From: Mycolicibacterium aichiense
Lineage (GTDB): Bacteria; Actinomycetota; Actinomycetes; Mycobacteriales; Mycobacteriaceae
Direction: 5' to 3'
Length of the DNA stretch: 64,000 bases
Assembly: GCF_010726245.1 (NCBI RefSeq)
Contig: NZ_AP022561.1
Span: 3,410,001 to 3,474,000, forward strand
Shown: piece after piece, positions 24,116 through 31,588 of the stretch
Layout of the letters: each line of letters begins with the position of its first letter
How positions within the stretch are numbered: position 1 is the stretch's first letter
Translations under genes and position numbers: made by a program
The notes under the pieces: model-generated
What the model saw: the letters and a program-made list of their open reading frames with translations, nothing else
The model's database searches: none
What the model was told of the DNA's origin: nothing

Positions 24116-24868
24116 ATGGCGAAATCCCGCAACGCTGCCCAGGACAAGGCAGCCAAGGCCGAGGCGAAGGCTGCCAGCAAGGCCGCAGCCAAGCAGCGCC
24201 GCGCCCAGTTGTGGCAGGCGTTCCAAATGCAGCGCAAGGAAGACAAGCGACTGCTCCCCTACATGATCGGCGCGTTCGTGCTGATCGTGGCCGCGTCGGT
24301 GGCCGCCGGCGTGCTGGCCGGCGGGATCACGCTGTACCTGCTGATCGTGCTCGGCGTCGTGCTGGGCGCCCTGGTGGCGTTCATCATCTTCGGACGGCGC
24401 GCGCAGAAGTCGGTGTTCCGCAAGGCCGAGGGGCAGACCGGTGCCGCGGCTTGGGCGCTGGACAATTTGCGCGGCAAGTGGCGGGTGACGCCGGGGGTTG
24501 CGGCCACCGGCCACTTCGATGCCGTGCATCGGGTGATCGGCAGGCCGGGCGTGATCTTCGTGGCCGAGGGCTCCGCGGCCCGGGTCCGGCCGCTGCTGGC
24601 GCAGGAGAAGAAGCGCACCGCGCGACTGATCGGCGACGTCCCGATCTACGACGTGATCGTCGGCAACGGCGAGGGCGAGGTGCCGCTGGCGAAGCTGGAG
24701 CGTCACCTGACCAAGCTGCCTGCCAACATCACCGTCAAGCAGATGGACTCACTGGAGTCCAAGCTCGTCGCCCTGGGTTCTCGGATGGGTCCGGCCGCCA
24801 TGCCCAAGGGCCCGCTGCCCGCCCAGGCCAAGATGAAGGGCGTGCAACGCACCGTCCGCAGGCGTTGA
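24116..24868 (+). CDS. DUF4191 membrane protein (Rv2219-like)
   Basis: From ATG 24116 the product is 250 residues, equal to Rv2219. A Lys/Ala-rich N-terminus (residues 1-40) precedes two closely spaced membrane helices near residues 47-90 (YMIGAFVLIVAASVAAG and LYLLIVLGVVLGALVAFIIFG). A soluble domain follows, with VIGRPGVIFVAEGS and a basic tail. It lies 42 nt downstream of lipA on the same strand. No function is established; its place next to lipBA is conserved in mycobacteria. Confidence 0.9.
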   Translation: MAKSRNAAQDKAAKAEAKAASKAAAKQRRAQLWQAFQMQRKEDKRLLPYMIGAFVLIVAASVAAGVLAGGITLYLLIVLGVVLGALVAFIIFGRRAQKSVFRKAEGQTGAAAWALDNLRGKWRVTPGVAATGHFDAVHRVIGRPGVIFVAEGSAARVRPLLAQEKKRTARLIGDVPIYDVIVGNGEGEVPLAKLERHLTKLPANITVKQMDSLESKLVALGSRMGPAAMPKGPLPAQAKMKGVQRTVRRR

Positions 24869-24877
24869 CCAGATTCG

Positions 24878-26683
24878 GGGGATGTCATCTGTACCGCGTG
24901 TGAGTGGGCACCGCATTTCAGTGCGCTGGGCTCGGGGGTTCTGACGCGGCGCACCGCGCTGCGTGCGGCGGCGGTGACGGCGGTCGCCACGGCCGCGGCT
25001 GCCTGCGGCGGTAAACAGCCCGCGACCGGCGTGACGACGTTCGCCGATGTCGTGTTCCGAGCAGGCCGGATCTACACCGTGTCGCCCGCACAGCCGTGGG
25101 CGCAGGCGGTGGCGGTCACGGGCAACACCATCTCCTATGTGGGTGACGACGCAGGCGCGGCGGCGCTCGAAGGCCCGGACACCCGCGTCGTCGACCTTGA
25201 CGGCAAGCTGATGCTGCCGGGGTTCGTCGAGGGTCACATCCATCCGTTCCTCGGCGCGTTTCTGACCAGTGGCGTGGACCTGCAGGTGCCCACCGGGGCG
25301 GACGCACTGGCCGCGATCGCCGAGTACGCAGCACAGCACCCCGACGGCCCGGTACGCGGATTCGGTTGGCGAGTCGACATGTTCGGGCCCGACGGGCCCA
25401 CCCGCCAGGAGCTGGACCGGGTGCTGCCGGACCGGCCCGGATTCTTCTTCGCGATCGACGGCCACAGCATGTGGGCCAACAGCAAGGCGCTGCAGATCGC
25501 CGGCGTCGGCCGGGACACCCCGGACCCGATTCCCGGGTTCAGTTACTACGCCCGCGACGAGCACGGCGATCCCACCGGGTATCTCCTCGAAGTCGACGCG
25601 GTGCTGAGCCTGGTGAACGCCGTCGATCCGATATCGCCGCACTCGATGCAGACGCTGCTGGAGTCGTGGCTGCCGAAGGCTTCCGCGGCGGGGATCACCT
25701 CGGTCTTCGATGCCGGGGTGCCGCCGATCGGTGAGGATCAGGGCGCGGTGATCGGCCTGTACGCCGAGCTGGAGCAGCACGGCAGGTTGCCGTTCCGGGT
25801 GGTGGCGTCCTACAGCGTGAAAGCCCCGCCGGTCGACGATGCGGTGGCGAAGCTGACCGACATCCGCAACCGGATCTCGACCGAACTGGTGACCGTCGGC
25901 GCGGTGAAGATCGTCGGCGATGGCACCCAGGGCGGATACACCGCATGGCTCATCGAGCCGTATGCGGACAAACCCGATTCGATCGGGGGCTCGCCGTTCA
26001 CCGAGGATCAGTGGCGCCAACTGGTACGCGAGGTCGATGCGGCCGGTTTCGATGTCCATGTGCACGCCTGTGGTGAGCGCACGGCCCGCACCGCGCTGGA
26101 TTCGATCGAGGCGGCGATTGCAGTCAACCCGCCGCGTGACCGCAGGCACACCATCGCCCATCTGGTGTACGTCCAGGATCCCGATAGCCAGCGGTTCGGC
26201 AAACTCGGTGTGACGGGCCAGTTTTCGGCCAACTGGATGTCGGCCGACCCGGACACCGTGCAGAACATGGCGGCGCGATACGGACAACCCCGCCAAGAGC
26301 TGTTCTATCGCGCTCAGGACATCCTGCGGTCCGGCGGCCGGATCTCGCTGGGCACCGACTGGCCGGCGGCCGGTTATTTCTCCACCTACAAACCGCTCGA
26401 TTCCATCCAGATCGGGGTGACCCGCCAGCTGATCGGCCAGCCCGATGCGCCGGTGCTGGCGCCGGCCGATCAGAAGCTCACCGTCGCCGAAGCTGTGCAC
26501 GCCAACACGATGGGTGCCGCTTATCAGATCCGGCTCGACGACAAGGTCGGCTCGGTCGAGGTGGGCAAGCGTGCCGATCTGATCGTGCTGGATTCCAACA
26601 TCTTCGAGATCGACCCGCACGACATCCACCGTGCGGCCGTCACGATGACGATGATGAACGGACAGGTCCGCCACCAGGTGTAG
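24878..26683 (+). CDS. Exported amidohydrolase (YtcJ-like) with an unusual start
   Basis: The body is a metal-dependent amidohydrolase: GFVEGHIHPFLGA gives the HxH pair, DGHSMWANS, VHVHACGERT and TIAHLVYVQD supply further ligands, and LGTDWPAAG the late aspartate. The first canonical in-frame start is GTG 24974, giving 569 residues. The frame is open upstream to the preceding gene's stop and reads CTACEWAPHF then LTRRTALRAAAVTAVATAAAAC, a twin-arginine signal ending in a lipobox-like AAAAC. No ATG/GTG/TTG lies in frame there, only CTG (24926, 24941) or ATC (24887). Export as a lipoprotein is therefore likely, from a non-canonical start or after a base error. The gene is inserted relative to M. 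tuberculosis. The substrate is unknown. Confidence 0.8.
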   Translation, partial: GDVICTACEWAPHFSALGSGVLTRRTALRAAAVTAVATAAAACGGKQPATGVTTFADVVFRAGRIYTVSPAQPWAQAVAVTGNTISYVGDDAGAAALEGPDTRVVDLDGKLMLPGFVEGHIHPFLGAFLTSGVDLQVPTGADALAAIAEYAAQHPDGPVRGFGWRVDMFGPDGPTRQELDRVLPDRPGFFFAIDGHSMWANSKALQIAGVGRDTPDPIPGFSYYARDEHGDPTGYLLEVDAVLSLVNAVDPISPHSMQTLLESWLPKASAAGITSVFDAGVPPIGEDQGAVIGLYAELEQHGRLPFRVVASYSVKAPPVDDAVAKLTDIRNRISTELVTVGAVKIVGDGTQGGYTAWLIEPYADKPDSIGGSPFTEDQWRQLVREVDAAGFDVHVHACGERTARTALDSIEAAIAVNPPRDRRHTIAHLVYVQDPDSQRFGKLGVTGQFSANWMSADPDTVQNMAARYGQPRQELFYRAQDILRSGGRISLGTDWPAAGYFSTYKPLDSIQIGVTRQLIGQPDAPVLAPADQKLTVAEAVHANTMGAAYQIRLDDKVGSVEVGKRADLIVLDSNIFEIDPHDIHRAAVTMTMMNGQVRHQV

Positions 26684-26684
26684 C

Positions 26685-27965
26685 TCAGGCGGCGATCACC
26701 TGCAGCAACCTTCCGTTGAGATACACCTCCGCGGAGCTCCTCGGAATCTTCGGCGTGCCAGGCATCGGTGGCGCGGCGGAGTGGTAGTGCGCGCCGGTCG
26801 GCGTAATGAATTCCGCTGTGTGGACGCCGTTCTCGCCAATGGCGGCGTTCACCTGCCAGCCTGGCGACTCCTTGGCATAGTTGCACGCCTCGCAGAGGCC
26901 TTGCCCGTTCTCCGCACTGGTGGCACCGCCACGGGAGTGCGGTATCGCATGGTCGCGATGCCGAATCGGCGCGTCACAGTAGGGGGTTCGGCACCGCTGA
27001 TCGCGCATCTCGATGAAGTCCGCCAAGCCTTTCGGGAACAACCGCGATCGCGAGTCCATGGCGACCAGTGCGCCGCTGTCCGGGTTGGCGTACAGCCGAC
27101 GCAGCGTGGCGCGTGATCGCTCATCGGTCACCGCGTCCATGACCATCTGCTGTGCCACCGCCGAAGGCACCGAGCCGTAACCGGCGATCACCGCCGCACC
27201 CTGTTCGGCCCCGAGCAGCATCTGATCGGACACCACCAGGTTCACCGCCACCGGAACCGGTTGATCGGCAGGCCGTCCCGTCACCCGCTCGACCAACGTG
27301 TCGGCCATCACCTGACCGCGCGAGCGAGCGTCGCAGCTGGCGTCGGCCTCGCGCTTGAGCGCGGCATACACCGACACGCCCTGAGCCACCGGCAGCAGCG
27401 CCGTCACATACGTCATCGTGTCCGGGGCGGGGCGAATCGTGACCGTGCGTTCAGCGTCGGCCTTCGCGGCCCGGTCGACCACAGCATGCGGGTCCAACCG
27501 GTAGGCGATCGCTTTCGCCTTCGCCCCCAGAGCTGCGTCCCCCACTCCGAGCAATGCATCAGGATCCGAACACAATTCGGAATCGAGCCGCCGGCGATCC
27601 TCGACATCCAGGCACGCCGACTCCCGCACCACGATCGTGGCCCGCCATTCCGACAACACTCCACGCTCAAGCGCCGCCAGCGTGTGCGGCATCTCGTACA
27701 CCAGCGCCTTGGCGAAACCGAGATGCTGCCCACCGCGGGCCGGCGAATCACTTCGAGCCAGAGCCACCTCGGAAGCGAGGCCCCTGCCCCGCTTCCGGAT
27801 TGGAACCCCAGCCGCCTCCTCGGCCGATCGCCGGGCGGCATCCAGCGCGGCGGTCAGCCGCGCCTGCCCCGCAGCTGCCGCGGCTTTGAGCCGCTCCAGC
27901 TCCGCGATCCCCCGGACCAGTCCCGATTGGTCGCGAGGGTCGATATCCCACAATTCATCGAACAT
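26685..27965 (-). CDS. DUF222 / HNH nuclease-domain protein (13E12 repeat family)
   Basis: The product (426 residues from ATG 27965, or 436 from TTG 27995) has the long helical DUF222 region and a C-terminal HNH module: CRTPYCDAPIRHRDHAIPHSRGG followed by GLCEACNYAKE, with paired cysteines for a structural zinc. Such 13E12-type proteins are multicopy in mycobacteria and several are induced by DNA damage in M. tuberculosis. Here a perfect LexA box covers the ATG. It is absent from this place in M. tuberculosis. Its stop is 1 nt from the stop of the convergent amidohydrolase gene. The cellular role is not established. Confidence 0.88.
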   Translation of the reverse strand: MFDELWDIDPRDQSGLVRGIAELERLKAAAAAGQARLTAALDAARRSAEEAAGVPIRKRGRGLASEVALARSDSPARGGQHLGFAKALVYEMPHTLAALERGVLSEWRATIVVRESACLDVEDRRRLDSELCSDPDALLGVGDAALGAKAKAIAYRLDPHAVVDRAAKADAERTVTIRPAPDTMTYVTALLPVAQGVSVYAALKREADASCDARSRGQVMADTLVERVTGRPADQPVPVAVNLVVSDQMLLGAEQGAAVIAGYGSVPSAVAQQMVMDAVTDERSRATLRRLYANPDSGALVAMDSRSRLFPKGLADFIEMRDQRCRTPYCDAPIRHRDHAIPHSRGGATSAENGQGLCEACNYAKESPGWQVNAAIGENGVHTAEFITPTGAHYHSAAPPMPGTPKIPRSSAEVYLNGRLLQVIAA

Positions 27966-27973
27966 GTGTTCGA
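27958..27973. promoter_or_regulatory. LexA (SOS) box over the DUF222/HNH start codon
   Basis: TCGAACATGTGTTCGA is an exact match to the mycobacterial SOS box TCGAAC-N4-GTTCGA and is flanked by a further complementary A/T pair on each side. It spans the ATG at 27965, so bound LexA would block transcription or early elongation until DNA damage. Confidence 0.85.
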
Positions 27974-28001
27974 TGATGCCATCGACCCCCGACAAGAACG
28001 G

Positions 28002-28466
28002 TCAGCGCCGGACGACCGCCGTCATCGTCAGCCGGTCCTGCAGACCGCGCCCGTCGGCGTCGGTGAACAGTCCCGGGATCACCAAGGCGAGCAGCAGGCC
28101 TCGCGCGATCGCCCGGCCACTGCCGACGTGCTGGCGGTTATCGACCGGGATCACCATCAACCCGAGCGCGTACTGCCCCGGGGTGAACCCGAACAGCCGC
28201 ACCGACAGCACACCTAACACGAACCAGATGGCCAGGACGGCGGTAGACAGCACCGAGACACTGATCAGTCCCAACGACATCCCGAGCGCCGCGAGCCCGT
28301 AACCGATCAGCCAGTCGATCAGCAGTGCCAGAAAACGCCGGCCCATCCGCGCCAGCGACCGAGGCCCGGATTCCGGCAGGCCCAACTCCTGGCCCGGCCA
28401 CCCGGCGTCGTCACCCGGCTTCACCGGTTCCGGTCCGGACAGCCAAGATCCGAGTTCGCGCGCCAT
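28002..28466 (-). CDS. RDD family membrane protein
   Basis: The 154-residue product starts at ATG 28466 (MARELGSWLSGPEP). The RDD domain is marked by the Arg in LARMGRRFLALLIDWLIGYG, the aspartate of the first helix, and the second block FTPGQYALGLMVIPVD. Three to four membrane helices are seen, and the last segment GLQDRLTMTAVVRR is typical of the family end. The family includes putative ion antiporters and many proteins of unknown role. It diverges from glnA1 over 179 nt, in which a GlnR box lies. It probably corresponds to Rv2219A. Confidence 0.88.
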   Translation of the reverse strand: MARELGSWLSGPEPVKPGDDAGWPGQELGLPESGPRSLARMGRRFLALLIDWLIGYGLAALGMSLGLISVSVLSTAVLAIWFVLGVLSVRLFGFTPGQYALGLMVIPVDNRQHVGSGRAIARGLLLALVIPGLFTDADGRGLQDRLTMTAVVRR

Positions 28467-28523
28467 GGCCCCAGGATATGCGGACTCCCGGCAGCCCCCT
28501 GTCCAGCGCCGCAGGTCGATTGC

Positions 28524-28561
28524 GTAACGTCGGCGCAACATGAGCTTGACGACCGTGCAAC
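28524..28561. promoter_or_regulatory. GlnR box upstream of glnA1
   Basis: Four half-sites occur at exact 11-bp steps: GTAAC-N6-GCAAC-N6-TTGAC-N6-GCAAC. This fits the actinobacterial GlnR pattern (gTnAC-N6-GaAAC, or AC-N9-AC). It is 84 nt before the glnA1 start, the right place for nitrogen-limitation control. Confidence 0.85.
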
Positions 28562-28645
28562 ATCAGATCCATAGCGTCAGCCGCGGGTTAACAAACCCAC
28601 GTGCCGATATCTGCGTCAAACCGGCTGCACCGAAGGAGTTAGTAA

Positions 28646-30082
28646 GTGGCAGAAAAGACAGCTGACGACCTGTTCAAGCTGATCAAGGACCAAAAAGTCG
28701 AGTACGTCGACATCCGGTTCTGCGATCTGCCTGGCGTGGTCCAGCACTTCTCGATCCCCGCCTCAGCGTTCGACGAGAGCGTTTTCGAGGACGGCCTGGC
28801 GTTCGACGGTTCGTCGGTGCGCGGCTTCCAGTCGATCCACGAGTCCGACATGCTGCTGCTTCCGGACCCCGTCACCGCACGCATCGACCCGTTCCGTGCC
28901 GCCAAGACGCTCAACCTCAACTTCTTCGTGCACGATCCCTTCACCCGTGAGGCCTACTCGCGCGACCCGCGCAACGTGGCCCGCAAGGCGGAGAACTACC
29001 TGATCAGCACCGGCATCGCCGACACCGCCTACTTCGGCGCCGAGGCCGAGTTCTACATCTTCGACTCGGTGAGCTTCGACTCCAAGATCAACGGCACCTT
29101 CTACGAGGTCGACTCCGAATCCGGCTGGTGGAACTCCGGCGAGCCCTTCGAGGCCGACGGCTCGGCCAACCGGGGTTACAAGGTGCGCCCGAAGGGTGGC
29201 TACTTCCCGGTGGCGCCGTACGACCACTACGTCGACCTGCGCGACGACATCACCACCAACCTGCAGAACGCCGGCTTCACGATCGAGCGCGGCCACCACG
29301 AGGTGGGCACCGCCGGTCAGGCCGAGATCAACTACAAGTTCAACACGCTGCTGCATGCGGCCGACGACGTGCTGCTGTTCAAGTACATCGTCAAGAACAC
29401 GGCGTGGGCAGCCGGCAAGACCGTGACGTTCATGCCGAAGCCGCTGTTCGGCGACAACGGTTCGGGCATGCATGTGCACCAGTCGCTGTGGAAGGACGGC
29501 AAGCCGCTGTTCCATGACGAGTCGGGCTACGCCGGCCTGTCGGACATCGCCCGTCACTACATCGGCGGCATCCTGCACCACGCGCCGTCGCTGCTGGCGT
29601 TCACCAACCCCACGGTGAACTCCTACAAGCGCCTGGTGCCGGGCTACGAGGCGCCGATCAACCTGGTGTACAGCCAGCGCAACCGGTCGGCCGCGGTGCG
29701 TATCCCGATCACCGGCAACAACCCGAAGGCCAAGCGCCTCGAGTTCCGTGCACCGGACAGCTCGGGCAACCCGTACCTGGCGTTCGCGGCGATGATGATG
29801 GCCGGCCTGGACGGCATCAAGAAGAAGATCGAGCCGCAGACGCCGGTCGACAAGGACCTCTACGAGCTTCCGCCGGAAGAGGCCGCCAACATCCCGCAGG
29901 CGCCGACGTCCCTGTCCGCGGTCATCGACCGTCTCGAGGCCGATCACGAATACCTCACCGAGGGAGGCGTTTTCACGACCGACCTGATCGAGACGTGGAT
30001 CTCCTACAAGCGTGAGAACGAGATCATGCCCGTTCAGATCCGGCCTCACCCGTACGAGTTCGCGCTCTACTACGACGTCTAA
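28646..30082 (+). CDS. glnA1: Glutamine synthetase, type I-beta
   Basis: This is the main ammonia-assimilating dodecameric glutamine synthetase. The GTG start at 28646 follows an AAGGAG ribosome site. The 478-residue product carries FDGSSVRGF, the ATP and metal-site block [17 protein letters not shown], and NRSAAVRIP. The adenylylation tyrosine is Y406 in [10 protein letters not shown], the same number as in M. tuberculosis; GlnE, which modifies it, is encoded about 8-12 kb downstream. A four-site GlnR array lies upstream and a strong hairpin downstream. Codon use is strongly biased toward C-ending codons, as in highly expressed genes. Confidence 0.98.
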   Translation: MAEKTADDLFKLIKDQKVEYVDIRFCDLPGVVQHFSIPASAFDESVFEDGLAFDGSSVRGFQSIHESDMLLLPDPVTARIDPFRAAKTLNLNFFVHDPFTREAYSRDPRNVARKAENYLISTGIADTAYFGAEAEFYIFDSVSFDSKINGTFYEVDSESGWWNSGEPFEADGSANRGYKVRPKGGYFPVAPYDHYVDLRDDITTNLQNAGFTIERGHHEVGTAGQAEINYKFNTLLHAADDVLLFKYIVKNTAWAAGKTVTFMPKPLFGDNGSGMHVHQSLWKDGKPLFHDESGYAGLSDIARHYIGGILHHAPSLLAFTNPTVNSYKRLVPGYEAPINLVYSQRNRSAAVRIPITGNNPKAKRLEFRAPDSSGNPYLAFAAMMMAGLDGIKKKIEPQTPVDKDLYELPPEEAANIPQAPTSLSAVIDRLEADHEYLTEGGVFTTDLIETWISYKRENEIMPVQIRPHPYEFALYYDV

Positions 30083-30105
30083 ATCGACGCCGCGGTAAGA
30101 CCGAC

Positions 30106-30142
30106 GGAGCCCACTCACCCCTTCACGGGGCGGGTGGGCTCC
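30106..30142 (+). terminator. Intrinsic terminator after glnA1
   Basis: A 16-bp stem (30106-30121 with 30127-30142, allowing mismatched or G-U positions in the middle) encloses a 5-nt loop 24 nt after the glnA1 stop and is followed by a T-rich trace (TTCGTTG). It should isolate glnA1 from the island beyond. Confidence 0.85.
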
Positions 30143-30166
30143 TTCGTTGAGAGTTAACGGGGGAGA

Positions 30167-30194
30167 ACTATCCGGACCGTAGTCCGAATAGTAT
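30167..30194 (+). promoter_or_regulatory. Inverted repeat and -10 of the DoxX gene
   Basis: ACTATCCGGAC, a CGTA spacer and GTCCGAATAGT form an 11-bp inverted repeat with one mismatch (30167-30192). Its right arm runs into TAGTAT (30189-30194), a -10 hexamer that ends 9 nt before the ATG at 30204. This suggests a near-leaderless transcript under a repressor whose gene is not evident nearby. Confidence 0.6.
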
Positions 30195-30203
30195 GGTCGT
30201 CGC

Positions 30204-30611
30204 ATGGCACAAACCCTTGACGCGCGACTCGGCGGTTACCACTCCCCCGTCCTCGGAATCTTCCGGATTGTCATCGGCCTCCTGTTCGCTCTCCACGGCG
30301 CGGTGAAACTTTTCGGCTGGCCCATCTCCCAGGGCGGCGCCGCCCCGATCGGGAGCTGGCCGTACTGGTGGGCCGGCGTCATCGAGCTGGTTGTCGGCCT
30401 GCTCGTCGCGCTGGGCCTGTTCACGCGCATCGCCGCACTCATCGGCTCCGGCGAGATGGCGTTCGCCTATTTCACCCAGCACCAGCCGCACGGCCTGTTG
30501 CCGATTCAGAACGACGGCGAGCTCGCCGTTCTGTACTGCTTTGCGCTGTTCCTGCTGGCCTTCGCAGGCCCCGGCGCGTTCGCCGTGCAAGGCGGCCGGT
30601 TCCGCCGCTGA
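30204..30611 (+). CDS. DoxX family membrane protein
   Basis: The 135-residue product has four membrane helices with the DoxX signatures GIFRIVIGLLFALHGAVKLFGWP, WAGVIELVVGLLVALGLFTRIAAL and EMAFAYFTQHQPHG. DoxX proteins in mycobacteria have been linked to membrane redox and thiol-stress complexes; this copy's role is unknown. The ATG at 30204 has no ribosome site, and a TAGTAT -10 lies 9 nt upstream. It is the first gene of the island absent from M. tuberculosis between glnA1 and glnE, and is convergent with the carbonic-anhydrase-like gene. Confidence 0.9.
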   Translation: MAQTLDARLGGYHSPVLGIFRIVIGLLFALHGAVKLFGWPISQGGAAPIGSWPYWWAGVIELVVGLLVALGLFTRIAALIGSGEMAFAYFTQHQPHGLLPIQNDGELAVLYCFALFLLAFAGPGAFAVQGGRFRR

Positions 30612-30624
30612 CCGTCAGCGCCTG

Positions 30625-31236
30625 TCACACGCATTCCAGCAGCGTGTCGGGCACTTCACCGACCGGTCCGATGGTTGCGTAGGTGCGCAGCTGGCCGGTC
30701 ACCGGATCGGTTGTCGCACAGACGATGCCGCACTTTCCCGCGTCGATCCGCTGAGAGATGATCGGCGATCGTTCCATCAGCGCCACGCCGGTTTCGACGA
30801 TGTGCGCGGCGGTGACCGCGTCGACGGAGTCCGCACTGACACCGCGGCGCACAATCGACGACAGTGCTTGCTGGACAGCAATCCGGGTGGCGCCCTCGGG
30901 AATCACCGCGTCGTCCCACGCCCTCATCGCGGCTCGCATAGCGCGGCAGTCCGAATGGCCGAGCACCACGATCAGCGGTACTTCCAGCGTTTCGACGGCG
31001 CACTCCATGGTGGCCAGCACACCGTCGTCGATGACATGACCCCAGGTGCTGACATCGACCAGCGAGCCCCAGCTCTGGCCGAGAATCATCTCGCTCCCGA
31101 CAGCCGCATCCGCGCAACGGAATACCGCGGCCACCGGGTTTCGAAGGGACAGCTTGGCCTGGCCGCCTCGGACCGGGACGAAGAACATCTCGTTGCCTGC
31201 GCGCAGATGTTGCCAGGTGTTCAGTGGGTTGGACAT
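30625..31236 (-). CDS. Beta-carbonic anhydrase-like protein lacking the dyad arginine
   Basis: Beta-carbonic anhydrases interconvert CO2 and bicarbonate. The 203-residue product (ATG 31236, ribosome site AAGGATC) keeps the zinc ligands C41, H94 and C97 (VFRCADAAVG and LGHSDC) and D43. The usual C-x-D-S-R motif reads C-A-D-A-A: the arginine that orients the catalytic aspartate is alanine (A45) and the serine is also alanine. The segment that normally reads RTAG is STWG. It may be slow, need another partner, or act as a bicarbonate sensor; the sequence cannot decide. It is the last gene of the dabB-dabA-PII-like operon, 28 nt after the PII-like stop. Confidence 0.88.
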   Translation of the reverse strand: MSNPLNTWQHLRAGNEMFFVPVRGGQAKLSLRNPVAAVFRCADAAVGSEMILGQSWGSLVDVSTWGHVIDDGVLATMECAVETLEVPLIVVLGHSDCRAMRAAMRAWDDAVIPEGATRIAVQQALSSIVRRGVSADSVDAVTAAHIVETGVALMERSPIISQRIDAGKCGIVCATTDPVTGQLRTYATIGPVGEVPDTLLECV

Positions 31237-31264
31237 GTTGTGATCCTTTCTCGGTGATACGGAT

Positions 31265-31588
31265 TCAGCAGAAGTACTCGGGCCGGCTGACATAGGTCTC
31301 GGTCACGAACATCACTCCGGGCGACGCGTCGAGCAGGCAGCGGAGCCCGGTGAGCAACGCGTCGGCCTTGCCGTCCGGGACCACAGTGATCAGAAGTTCC
31401 AGTGCCGCCTGCTGGTTGAACAGCAGCTTGCCCTGCCGGTAGCCGTGGTGGCCGAGCCCTGAGACGCCGGACACGCTGGTGTACCCGGTGGCGCCGACGC
31501 TCTGGATCAATTCCCGAACAGCGGCGGCGTCGCTGCCGGGAACTACCACCTCGACCTTGATCATCTTGGTGAGTGCTGATGTAGTCAT
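31265..31588 (-). CDS. PII-like small signalling protein next to dabA
   Basis: The 107-residue product has the size and strand-helix pattern of a PII-like ferredoxin fold: KMIKVEVVVPGSDAAAVRELI, a loop with SGVSGLGHHGYRQGKL, ELLITVVPDGKADALLTGLR, and VMFVTETYVSR near the end. PII-like proteins beside bicarbonate transporters or carboxysomes (SbtB, CPII) bind adenine nucleotides and in some cases bicarbonate. I infer it senses carbon or energy state and gates DabAB. ATG 31588 overlaps the dabA stop by 4 nt (ATGA), so it is translated with dabA. It ends PEYFC. It is not a GlnB/GlnK, as the usual uridylylation-loop tyrosine region is absent. Confidence 0.8.
   Translation of the reverse strand: MTTSALTKMIKVEVVVPGSDAAAVRELIQSVGATGYTSVSGVSGLGHHGYRQGKLLFNQQAALELLITVVPDGKADALLTGLRCLLDASPGVMFVTETYVSRPEYFC

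Noticed and set aside
24882..24944. Short frame starting at ATG 24882 as a leader peptide
   Set aside because: It ends at TGA after about 20 codons with no regulatory structure visible. The overlapping frame with the twin-arginine signal is a better reading of this stretch.
26685..27995. DUF222/HNH gene considered as a mobile element
   Set aside because: No terminal inverted repeats, target duplication or transposase/reverse transcriptase is seen. 13E12 genes are dispersed family members, and mobility is not shown here.
28763..30205. Long open frame of about 480 codons antisense to glnA1
   Set aside because: It is rich in Arg, Val and Gly with no domain, signal or ribosome site, and it lies fully opposite a strongly conserved gene. 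High GC in third positions produces such frames routinely.
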